Shown: piece after piece, positions 1 to 5,674 of the stretch
Position numbering within the stretch: position 1 is the stretch's first letter
How the letters are laid out: every line of letters begins with the position of its first letter
From: an uncultured Thermoanaerobacteraceae bacterium
Lineage (GTDB): Bacteria > Bacillota > DSM-12270 > Thermacetogeniales > Thermacetogeniaceae
Direction: 5' to 3'
Assembly (NCBI GenBank): GCA_937914965.1
Contig: CALGIY010000188.1
Location: 1 to 11,727 of the forward strand
DNA: 11,727 bases
The notes under the pieces: model-generated
Told to the model about the DNA's origin: nothing
The model's database searches: none
The model's input: the letters and a program-made list of their open reading frames with translations, nothing else
Position numbers and translations under genes: made by a program

Positions 1-288
1 GGGCGTTCGGATTATCCAAATCAGGTGAACAACGTATTGGGCTTCCCTTACATCTTCCGTGGTGCTTTGGATGTCCGCGCGACAGCAATTAATGAGGAAA
101 TGAAAATTGCCGCAGTACGTGCTATTGCTGACCTGGCAAAACAACCCGTTCCTGAAGAAGTCAACCAAGCGTACAATACCAACAATTTAAAATTCTCCGA
201 AGAGTATATCATTCCTAAACCTACCGATCCTCGTCTGATTACGGAGGTTTCTATGGCTGTAGCAAAAGACGGTACAAAGCAGGATTGA
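1..288 (+). CDS. Malic enzyme, C-terminal fragment with an altered end
   Basis: The reading frame is open from the first base, so the gene starts outside the window. It begins [20 protein letters not shown] and continues through [15 protein letters not shown], which is the conserved C-terminal core of NAD(P)-dependent malic enzymes (oxidative decarboxylation of malate to pyruvate in the cytoplasm). The family-like sequence runs to [14 protein letters not shown] and then changes to DGTKQD and a stop at 286-288. Short-form malic enzymes normally continue with an alanine-rich helix of roughly 15-20 residues after AVAK, so this end looks replaced or frameshifted. A run of four A at 264-267 marks the point where the -1 frame becomes a long open frame. 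An enzyme lacking this last helix might still fold. The family call is firm; whether the gene is functional is not known. Confidence 0.85.
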   Translation, partial: GRSDYPNQVNNVLGFPYIFRGALDVRATAINEEMKIAAVRAIADLAKQPVPEEVNQAYNTNNLKFSEEYIIPKPTDPRLITEVSMAVAKDGTKQD

Positions 289-758
289 GAGAAGCTGCAA
301 ATGCGCGCAGAGAAGAAGTCTTACCTGCTCCGGCCTCACCAACCACCATACCCAGCAATACAGGCAGTGCTTTGAAAACAGCACAGATCCCAGCAGGCGG
401 TAATCTATATCAAAAAACATACAAAGCATCACCTCCGGAAACAAGCGGCTATCCTATTCCGAAGAGTCATCACTTCTTCAGAATCGAAGGTTCGCTTAAA
501 CCGCGAGACAAAAAACAATCAGAGCTTGCTGTATATCTAGACTTTGAAAATAATTTTGACACACAGCTGCAATAGCTAAAAAATGCTCTGCAGCCAATAC
601 TAGGCCAAGAAGTAACAGATGAGATTGTCGCCTACATGAGAACTAAAACGAGCCGCAGTGTGGGGCTGGACAAGTGGTGGAAAACTGACAACAAAAAGAT
701 CAACGTTGCTTCGGGATATGACAGCTATATCATTGAGTTTCTGAGCTGGAGAAAATAA
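267..758 (+). pseudogene. Broken gene of unknown function: 5' end missing, internal amber stop
   Basis: Frame 3 is open from 219, where it overlaps the malic enzyme, to a TAG at 573-575. It then continues in the same frame to TAA at 756-758. The part after the TAG still reads like protein (LKNALQPILGQEVTDEIVAY, then a Trp/Lys-rich tail ending IIEFLSWRK), so one CAG-to-TAG change (Gln to stop) is the simplest explanation. No ATG with a ribosome-binding site exists for the first half. A TTG at 285 is possible, but an AGGA directly abuts it. The upstream half carries a Pro/Ser/Thr-rich segment at about 300-450. The stop codon is 17 bases ahead of the secreted-protein gene, so the two were probably one operon. 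I do not recognise the family. Stop-codon readthrough or a sequencing error are alternatives to decay. Confidence 0.55.
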
Positions 759-775
759 CAAAGGGGTGACCATCA

Positions 776-1552
776 ATGAAAAAGAGTTTTATCGTTTTGA
801 CGGCGTTGTTAATCTTGCTGTTTCCTGCGGCTGCTTTTGCTGAAAGCTTTCAGGAAACAGTAACCTTTGCTAATAGTGATATTGAGGCACGCTATCATTA
901 TAGAGGGAGTTTCTTTAATTCCCGCAATGTGAACGGAGCGTCTCTCAATCAGAACACCTGGGAAAATCCGATTAATATCGGCGGTGTTTCTGTTCATGCG
1001 CTTGTGTACGGCAACCCCTGGGGGGACTACAGGAACGGTCAGTATCGATATCTTGGCTATACGAAAGATGCATTAGGGTTTACGAACATCAATTTTCCCT
1101 GTGATTCAAAGGATTTGCTAAGTAAGCACATTGAAGATTTGAATTGGATCGAGTATCCGCAGAGAGATATCCTAGTTCGACAGGCAATCTCCAACATGGG
1201 AGAGGGGGGCAAATTGAATGGGGATGTTTTTTTTGACTACATTCTTGCCAACCGCGACCTGGCTTATAAAGGGCTCCAACTCGAGAAAAACGAGAACGGC
1301 AGGGCGTTAGCCGGACCACGTGCGGGCAGTGTCCCTTGGGAAAAGTTTATCCATGTTTATCAACCGCCTACTCAATACCTTTGCGGAGTTGGCCGCATGT
1401 GGAATGTCAAAACAATTAACGGCAAACCAACTGCATATTACAAAACGGTTGTTTTAGTGCCATACCGCGAGATAATCGACCCTGTGGATCCCCCCAAAGG
1501 CGAGGTCCCTGGATTCAAAGGGGAGCTAGGGGGTGGGGGAGGATTCCGGTAA
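776..1552 (+). CDS. Secreted protein of unknown function
   Basis: This encodes 258 residues starting at ATG, with AAGGGGTG about 8 bases upstream as ribosome-binding site. Residues 1-22 form a classic signal peptide: MKKS, a Leu-rich hydrophobic core (residues 5-17), and AFA before Glu23 as the likely signal peptidase I site. There is no lipobox cysteine, so it should be released or held at the Gram-positive cell surface. The mature part has only two cysteines (about 109 and 203), which could pair. It is rich in Tyr, Trp, Asn and Gly, suggesting a beta-rich fold. The C-terminus has a proline-rich linker (DPVDPPKGEVPGF) and ends in five glycines plus FR, with no LPxTG anchor and no membrane helix. 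I do not recognise the family. It follows the broken gene at 267-758 closely and both may act together. Confidence 0.8.
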   Translation: MKKSFIVLTALLILLFPAAAFAESFQETVTFANSDIEARYHYRGSFFNSRNVNGASLNQNTWENPINIGGVSVHALVYGNPWGDYRNGQYRYLGYTKDALGFTNINFPCDSKDLLSKHIEDLNWIEYPQRDILVRQAISNMGEGGKLNGDVFFDYILANRDLAYKGLQLEKNENGRALAGPRAGSVPWEKFIHVYQPPTQYLCGVGRMWNVKTINGKPTAYYKTVVLVPYREIIDPVDPPKGEVPGFKGELGGGGGFR

Positions 1553-1572
1553 TGAGATGAGATAGCCTCGGT

Positions 1573-1600
1573 TTGTACAATGAGATAACAGATTTAATAA
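1573..1600 (+). promoter_or_regulatory. Possible weak promoter with a TTGTACAA palindrome
   Basis: TTGTAC (1573-1578) is followed after 16 bases by TAATAA (1595-1600), just upstream of the XRE-type gene. The -35 box is the first part of the perfect 8-bp palindrome TTGTACAA (1573-1580), which could be an operator for the regulator itself. Both boxes are loose matches to consensus in an AT-rich stretch, so this is only suggestive. Confidence 0.3.
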
Positions 1601-1624
1601 TATTTAGAAGGGAGTATGCTTAAT

Positions 1625-1804
1625 ATGGATAATCCGTTTGTAGAACTACGAAAGAGGTTGGGGGTTGATAGAAAAACCTTTTGTTTTGCGATAGGGATAA
1701 CAACTGCCACTCTATATCATTACGAGTCAGGCCGGGCCAAGAATATCAGTCCTAGTATTCAAGTTAAATTAGGGTTTGCTGAACAGTTCCCAAAATATTT
1801 ATAA
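1625..1804 (+). pseudogene. XRE-family DNA-binding regulator, N-terminal part, cut by an IS
   Basis: ATG at 1625 is preferred over ATG 1616 because the GGGAG box (1610-1614) is 10 bases from the former and only 1 base from the latter. The protein begins MDNPFVELRKRLGVDRKTF, then AIGITTATLYHYESGRAKN. This is a helix-turn-helix of the XRE/Cro type, with the recognition helix around TTATLYHYESG (residues 26-36). Small proteins of this type usually regulate their own operon or a mobile element. The IS5-type element's left inverted repeat begins at about 1770, inside this frame. The last roughly 10 residues (GFAEQFPKYL) are therefore encoded by IS DNA, not by the original gene. A matching C-terminal piece lies at 5204-5314. 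The truncated 59-residue product would keep most of the HTH but lose the tail helix. Confidence 0.7.
1769..1785 (+). repeat. Left inverted repeat of the IS5-type element
   Basis: TTAGGGTTTGCTGAACA matches the reverse complement of 3402-3418 at 16 of 17 positions (one T/C difference). It lies inside the XRE reading frame, which shows that the element interrupted that gene. Confidence 0.8.
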
Positions 1805-3417
1805 ACTGCTCTCAGACAATTTAATAACTGCCAAAGTTAACTCTTAAGGGTTGTTTTTTATCCGCTTTGTGACCAAATATACCTTCCAAAAGGGTGCATA
1901 AAAAATGGCAAAAAAGAGACCGCAGCCTCCGATCCAAATTCATTACCAGGAACTGTAACATGATTACGCTTTCAGCTGTTTCTTTCAGGCGCGCCATGAT
2001 CCGGGCTAGGCCATATCTGCGTTTGCCTACTCCAAAACCACCTTCGATTTCGTTGCGCTCTTTCATATCTTGTTTTTCAAGCTCTTTATTTGGTCGGCCA
2101 TCCCGGGGTGGGCGTCCCAGCGGTGGACCGCTTAATCTGATGCCATTTTTCTTGCAATATGAACGATTATCCCGGTTGCGGTAGATTTTATCTGCTAAGA
2201 TTGCTTTGGGATAAAATCCAAAGCGTTCCTTGTAATTTTCTACAGCCTTCTGTAACTCACAGCTTTCATTGAAGGAATCCCAACTGAGGTGATCGATATA
2301 GAAGTAGCCATCTACCATGCTGACGGCTACTTTGGCTCCGAATTCGGTGTTGGTGTTGGCTTTGCCCCGTACTATGGGGCGAATATGGGGTTGGCAGATA
2401 CTGACGATGCGGTCTTTGATTTGGTGGATTTTATTGGTGTACATCTCTCGCTGTTGGCTGTAAAGTGTCCGGATGGTTGCCAGTTCACGGCTTTGCCGGG
2501 CGCTTAGATTGCCGTGTCCCTCAAGGTTGAGAAGTGAATCTATTATCTTCAGGTTCCTGCACAGATAGGACAGTTGTTTGCCGATGGCTTTGCGGATAGC
2601 TTTTCCCCGGGGTTTCTTCTGTTTGGCTATTTTCAGGTAATCACGCCTGGCAATCTGGCGATAGGTGCGGGGCTTTCTTTTCAAGTCCAGGCCGGTATGA
2701 TACAGGGTGTCGATTATCTTTTCGGTTTTCTCCCGAGCTTCGTTCAGTAAAGACAGATCTGTTGGATAGCGGATATCAGCCGGGGCACAGGTAGCATCAA
2801 GTAGCAATTTACCCTTATTGGTCGGCTTAGCAGGTTCGGAGCCCTGTTCGGGAGGAGTACCGCCAGGAAGGGGAGGTCCACCTGGTTCATCCGGATCCTT
2901 TGGTTCTTTTGTTTGCTTTCCCTTGCAGATCAGTTCATTTATTTTGTTCAGTGATTCCTTATCCAAGCGCTTGCGGAAGTGAACCATTAGCGATGGGTCA
3001 AAGGGGGGTTCTATTTGGTACTTTTCCAGCCCGATGAAGTATTGGAGATACGGATTTTCGGTGATCTGTTCCACGGTTTCCCGGTCTGAAAATCCGCATT
3101 TTTCTTTGATGATTAGCGCACCCAGGGCCATACGCAAGGGTTTGGCCACTGTTCCGGCATTGGATGGAAACATATCGGCGTAATCCTTTTCAATCGTTGA
3201 CCAAGGTATTATTTCAGCCAATTTGACCCAACGGTTATTGGCACTGAGTTTGCCTTCAAAGGGAAGTATAAAGCCTTCAAGAACCATCTTGTGGGACGTC
3301 GGTACATTATCTTCCTCCATGTGGGGGTTTTTCTTGCTTTTCCCTTGGATATTATTCGATAAAAAGGTCGTGAAACCCTTGTAGCACTTGGACTTTATTG
3401 TTGTTCAGCAAGCCCTA
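1770..3417 (-). mobile_element. IS5-superfamily insertion sequence, about 1.65 kb
   Basis: The element is defined by imperfect inverted repeats at 1769-1785 and 3402-3418 around a single DDE transposase gene on the minus strand. If the ends are TAGGG...CCCTA (1770-3417), the flanks are AAT on both sides (1767-1769 and 3418-3420), a 3-bp target duplication of the kind several IS5 subgroups make. Ends at GGG...CCC with a TA duplication are equally compatible. Both ends and the transposase look intact, so recent insertion is plausible. Its right end is only a few bases from the left end of the IS3-type element. Confidence 0.8.
1821..3320 (-). CDS. IS5-superfamily DDE transposase
   Basis: This encodes 499 residues that catalyse cut-and-paste or copy movement of the surrounding IS by binding its inverted repeats and cutting DNA ends. 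The N-terminal region (about 60-98; PLRMALGALIIKEKCGFSDR onward) matches the DUF772-type domain of IS5/IS1182-like transposases. A Pro/Gly-rich linker spans about 138-168. The catalytic triad is probably D175 in KLLLDATCAP, D377 in AILADKIYRNRDN, and E426 in RNEIEGGFGVGKRRYG. The last is the typical C-terminal signature, with K433 and R434 behind it. A basic helical insertion (about 195-310) lies between the first two acids. The ORF is full length with no frameshift. The start codon has a poor ribosome-binding site; ATG at residue 12 is an alternative. The IS5-superfamily call is firm, the subgroup is not. Confidence 0.9.
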   Translation of the reverse strand: MEEDNVPTSHKMVLEGFILPFEGKLSANNRWVKLAEIIPWSTIEKDYADMFPSNAGTVAKPLRMALGALIIKEKCGFSDRETVEQITENPYLQYFIGLEKYQIEPPFDPSLMVHFRKRLDKESLNKINELICKGKQTKEPKDPDEPGGPPLPGGTPPEQGSEPAKPTNKGKLLLDATCAPADIRYPTDLSLLNEAREKTEKIIDTLYHTGLDLKRKPRTYRQIARRDYLKIAKQKKPRGKAIRKAIGKQLSYLCRNLKIIDSLLNLEGHGNLSARQSRELATIRTLYSQQREMYTNKIHQIKDRIVSICQPHIRPIVRGKANTNTEFGAKVAVSMVDGYFYIDHLSWDSFNESCELQKAVENYKERFGFYPKAILADKIYRNRDNRSYCKKNGIRLSGPPLGRPPRDGRPNKELEKQDMKERNEIEGGFGVGKRRYGLARIMARLKETAESVIMLQFLVMNLDRRLRSLFCHFLCTLLEGIFGHKADKKQPLRVNFGSY

Positions 3418-3418
3418 A
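3402..3418 (-). repeat. Right inverted repeat of the IS5-type element
   Basis: Read on the minus strand this is TTAGGGCTTGCTGAACA, differing at one base from the left copy at 1769-1785. It lies 84 bases upstream of the transposase start. Confidence 0.8.
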
Positions 3419-3450
3419 ATAAAATGTACCCTATAGAATAGACAGCGGCA

Positions 3451-3543
3451 GTTTTCAAATACCCTTAGTTTAGGACAAGTATGTTTTGAAAATCCTTAGT
3501 TTTGGACTATCGGGTTTTTGAAACCCTTAGTTTCGGACATAAT
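3451..3543 (+). repeat. Triple 31-bp direct repeat upstream of the IS3 transposase promoter
   Basis: Three copies have the core CCTTAGTTTNGGAC at 3463-3476, 3494-3507 and 3525-3538, exactly 31 bp apart. Each is preceded by GTTTTNAAA or a close variant. Between the cores only the AT-rich part varies. The array sits between the IS left tip and the transposase promoter, so transposase binding, promoter control or both are plausible. Part of the unit (GGAC, a short AT stretch, then GGGTTTTTG) also occurs inverted near the right end, at about 5167-5184. Confidence 0.85.
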
Positions 3544-3548
3544 AGCTT

Positions 3549-3577
3549 TTGATTCCAATTCAGATAGGTAATAGAAT
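3549..3577 (+). promoter_or_regulatory. Promoter of the IS3 transposase genes
   Basis: TTGATT (3549-3554) and TAGAAT (3572-3577) are separated by 17 bases, a good sigma-A type promoter. Transcription would start near 3584, about 20 bases before orfA. The third copy of the 31-bp repeat ends about 10 bases upstream of the -35 box. Confidence 0.6.
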
Positions 3578-3605
3578 AAACATTAGATGAATTGGAGGAA
3601 TAAAC

Positions 3606-4010
3606 ATGGCTAACAAAAAATTCACCGAAGAGGAAATGAACCATCTACGCGCAAGCTCATATGTTTTAGATGTATCTCCCAGCATCGTACATTTTACAGC
3701 TGAATTTAAAAAGAAATTCTGGGAAGCTATCATAACAGGAAAAAAGCCGAGAGACATCGTTATCGAGATGGGCATTGATCCAGATATACTTGGTGAGATT
3801 CGAATTAATGGGCTGAAGGGTATGATCAGGAATGAAGTTAAGGCTGGAAAGGGATTCCGTGATTTAGATACCTATAACAAATATCTGGACGGTTATATAA
3901 CTCCGGAGGGTAGAATTAAATATCTTGAGCAGCAGTTAGCATATAAAGATCAGGAGATAGAGTTTCTAAAAAAAATTGTATCTTTAGGACGGGAGGATTC
4001 AGAATCATGA
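3606..4010 (+). CDS. IS3-family transposase OrfA (helix-turn-helix subunit)
   Basis: This encodes 134 residues with a strong TTGGAGGA ribosome-binding site ahead of ATG 3606. The centre (about 35-75; KKFWEAIITGKKPRDIVIEM, then GIDPDILGEIRING) is a helix-turn-helix of the type OrfA uses to bind the IS ends. The C-terminal residues 101-126 (ITPEGRIKYLEQQLAYKDQE and on) form a leucine-zipper-like coiled coil that lets OrfA pair with itself and with OrfAB. The stop codon overlaps the orfB start as ATGA. A run of eight A at 3968-3975 lies in the coiled-coil codons and is placed where IS3 elements shift reading frame. On its own OrfA usually represses or modulates transposition. Confidence 0.88.
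   Translation: MANKKFTEEEMNHLRASSYVLDVSPSIVHFTAEFKKKFWEAIITGKKPRDIVIEMGIDPDILGEIRINGLKGMIRNEVKAGKGFRDLDTYNKYLDGYITPEGRIKYLEQQLAYKDQEIEFLKKIVSLGREDSES
3968..3975 (+). promoter_or_regulatory. Probable -1 frameshift site (eight A) joining OrfA to OrfB
   Basis: An uninterrupted A8 run lies in orfA. After a -1 slip the frame reads on without a stop (N-C-I-F-R-T-G-G-F-R-I) straight into the orfB ATG at 4007. A Shine-Dalgarno-like GGGAGGA (3991-3997) follows; in known IS3 members such motifs serve reinitiation or stimulate slippage. Production of an OrfAB fusion by frameshift is the established IS3 mechanism. That this run is the site is inference. Confidence 0.65.
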
Positions 4011-5026
4011 ATGTTCCCGCATCTGCCAAGTACGAAATTATTCGAGAGATGACCCAGCGAGATAATAACTTATTGAATATTACCTGGCTGTGCACTGCTG
4101 CCGGTGTTTCGCGGTCGGGATACTACCATTACCTTGGAACAGAAGAACTCAGGCGACAACGTGAAGAACAAGACCAAAAGGATTTTCTAATAATTCTGAA
4201 GGCTTACCAGTTTCGTGGTTATGACAAGGGAGCTCGCGGCATTTACATGCGGCTTCTTCATATGGCTCCTCCGGTGCACATGAACATTAAAAAGATCCGA
4301 CGTTTGATGAAGAAATATGGACTTTTCTGTCCTATTCGCAAGGCAAATCCGTACCGGAGAATGGCCAAAGCACTAAAAACCAGCAATGTTGCCCCCAACC
4401 TGCTGAACCGGGAATTTGAAACACACGGCCCCCGTGCTGTTCTGCTGACGGATATTACCTACATCATCAACGGGAAGGCACCACGGTGCTATATGTCTAC
4501 CATCATCGACGCTTGTACAAAAGAGCTGCTGGCATGGGTACTGAGTGAATCTCTCGAAATTGATTTTGTTCTGGAAACTGTGCACCAACTTATTGAAAAC
4601 TATGGTGTCTCTATGACAGCCGAGACCCTGATTAATTCGGATCAAGGGGTGCACTATACAAGCATAAAGTTTATCCAGTTGATAAAAGACAGTGAACTGA
4701 GGCAATCGATGTCTCGAAAGGCAAACTGTTGGGATAATGCTCCGCAGGAATCCTTTTATGGTCACATGAAAGATGAAATTGACATTTCGGAATGTATAAC
4801 TTATGAAGAAATTCATCAAGTGATTAGCGACTGGACTGACTATTACAACAACGATCGATACCAATGGGATTTAGCAAGATTAGCTCCGAGGGAGTATTAC
4901 AAGTATCTCGTTACAGGAGAATACCTTTTAACAATACCAAAAGCAAAAGGTGAAGATTTAAGGTGGGGCTCTGCCCCACACCCCGAGGTTTTTCGCTTTG
5001 ATTTCCAGGGAGGCAGAGTTTGTTAG
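4007..5026 (+). CDS. IS3-family transposase OrfB (DDE catalytic subunit)
   Basis: This encodes 339 residues. The N-terminal third has the HTH_21-type region (about 60-105; a Gly-x-Arg-Gly-Ile segment, then KKIRRLMKKYGL). The integrase core (rve) follows at about 140-300. The catalytic triad is visible: D149 in VLLTDITYI, D212 in LINSDQGVHYTS, and E248 in CWDNAPQESFYGHMKDE. The spacing of 35 residues between the second D and the E is the family standard. It ends with a YYNNDRYQWDL motif and a short C-terminal extension. The start overlaps the orfA stop (ATGA) with GGGAGGA upstream, so it can be made alone or as OrfAB by frameshifting at the A8 run. It cuts and joins the IS ends. It appears full length and intact. 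Confidence 0.9.
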   Translation: MNVPASAKYEIIREMTQRDNNLLNITWLCTAAGVSRSGYYHYLGTEELRRQREEQDQKDFLIILKAYQFRGYDKGARGIYMRLLHMAPPVHMNIKKIRRLMKKYGLFCPIRKANPYRRMAKALKTSNVAPNLLNREFETHGPRAVLLTDITYIINGKAPRCYMSTIIDACTKELLAWVLSESLEIDFVLETVHQLIENYGVSMTAETLINSDQGVHYTSIKFIQLIKDSELRQSMSRKANCWDNAPQESFYGHMKDEIDISECITYEEIHQVISDWTDYYNNDRYQWDLARLAPREYYKYLVTGEYLLTIPKAKGEDLRWGSAPHPEVFRFDFQGGRVC

Positions 5027-5203
5027 AAACAAAAAGAAGCGGTGCCATTACACCGCCTCCCTTATAAACCCACATGGGCGCTCAGGTCGCTCCTCAGCGT
5101 TGCCCTATCCTCCCGTGTGGTAAAGCACGGTTAGTATAGCATAAATATCTATTTGATTGGAATAGCAAAAACCCAAATTGTCCTTGACATGGGGTACACA
5201 TTA

Positions 5204-5314
5204 AAATTAGGTACTATAGGCGTTGATGCGGACGATTTCGTGAGTCAATACAAAAAATGGGTTCAGGAAATGTCGTCTCAGGCACTTAAAAAAATTAGAA
5301 AAAATATTTGCTAA
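5204..5314 (+). pseudogene. C-terminal fragment, probably of the split XRE regulator
   Basis: Just outside the IS3-type right end an open frame reads KLGTIGVDADDFVSQYKKWV and then QEMSSQALKKIRKNIC to TAA at 5312-5314. The amphipathic, Lys-rich helix is typical of the tail of small XRE regulators. Both this fragment (5204-5211) and the N-terminal part (1766-1773) contain AAATTAGG in the same frame. Joining at that octamer gives a continuous 83-residue protein. An ATG at 5189 inside the IS end could start a 41-residue product, but it has no ribosome-binding site. Simple removal of both ISs with their likely target duplications does not give exactly this junction, so small rearrangements must be assumed. 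Confidence 0.55.
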
Positions 5315-5334
5315 AAAAGAAGGACTTTTTGGTT

Positions 5335-5364
5335 TTGTGTTGTATATATACAATGTGGTATAAA
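5335..5364 (+). promoter_or_regulatory. Promoter with a 14-bp palindromic operator candidate
   Basis: TTGTGT (5335-5340) and TATAAA (5359-5364) are 18 bases apart. The spacer is largely filled by the perfect palindrome TTGTATATATACAA (5340-5353), a position where a dimeric repressor would block RNA polymerase. Transcription would begin near 5371 and run into the hairpin-rich stretch. The TTGT/ACAA half-sites recall the TTGTACAA palindrome in front of the XRE-type gene (1573-1580). AT-richness makes chance matches possible. Confidence 0.45.
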
Positions 5365-5400
5365 TGTACCCAAATGGTGTCGGCACTTTTCGTACCTTTT
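5365..5400 (+). repeat. Sequence resembling the IS3 element's left tip
   Basis: TGTACCC at 5365-5371, preceded by AAA, repeats the exact tip of the IS3-type element (3425). Further similarity follows: GTCGGCACTTTTC here against AGCGGCAGTTTTC in the element, then TACC in both, with a few gaps. It could be the remnant end of a related IS, but no matching partner end was found downstream. Confidence 0.35.
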
Positions 5401-5626
5401 TTCAGGCGTTTGCCCAACAGATGCTGAAGCATTTTTACTAACGTAATGGGCGCGATCCCATTCTTGTTGCTCAATAGCGCAGCAAGTTTTACTCCTTATT
5501 GGAGATATTTGTCCTCGGCTTGTGGATTACAAGCAACAAAAAGGACTAACCCCTGTTTTCCCAATGCTTTGGGGCGGCGCAACGTAACAGGGCTACGAGT
5601 TTTGCGCAGATAAAAATGTGAGTAGA

Positions 5627-5674
5627 AAAACACTCAACAGGATATTCATGTCCTTTTTTGGGTGTTTTTTATTT
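5627..5674 (+). terminator. Terminator-like hairpin 1
   Basis: AAAACACTC (5627-5635) pairs with GGGTGTTTT (5660-5668) with one mismatch. A smaller AGGA/TCCT stem (5639-5642 with 5651-5654) is nested inside, and a T-rich tail follows. AT-rich outer pairs make it weaker than the next hairpin. Confidence 0.5.

Larger units (their letters stand above)
3425..5198 (+). mobile_element. IS3-family insertion sequence, about 1.77 kb
   Basis: The left end TGTACCCTATAG (3425 onward) and the right end, read inward on the minus strand from 5198 as TGTACCCCATG, form imperfect terminal repeats. Seven bases match at the tip. Further matching blocks follow: GACA at inward positions 17-20 and GTTTT at 27-31. 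The TG...CA tips fit the IS3 family. Between them lie a triple 31-bp repeat, a promoter, orfA and orfB. If the right end is 5201 instead, TAAAA flanks both sides (3420-3424 and 5202-5206) as a possible target duplication. The left end is 7 bases from the IS5-type element, so one IS probably landed next to the other. Confidence 0.8.

Noticed and set aside
253..288. Separate small gene starting at ATG 253 behind GGAGG (243-247)
   Set aside because: The frame closes after 11 codons, and MAVAK fits the normal malic enzyme sequence, so the GGAGG is most likely coincidental.
3451..3543. Possible small CRISPR array (three repeats at constant spacing)
   Set aside because: The repeats are degenerate and the 17-base gaps between cores are similar to each other rather than unique spacers. 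There are no cas genes, and the position is inside an IS end.
4373..4864. Long minus-strand frame of 163 codons opposite orfB
   Set aside because: It lies wholly antisense to the clearly conserved DDE domain, and its sequence does not look like a real protein.
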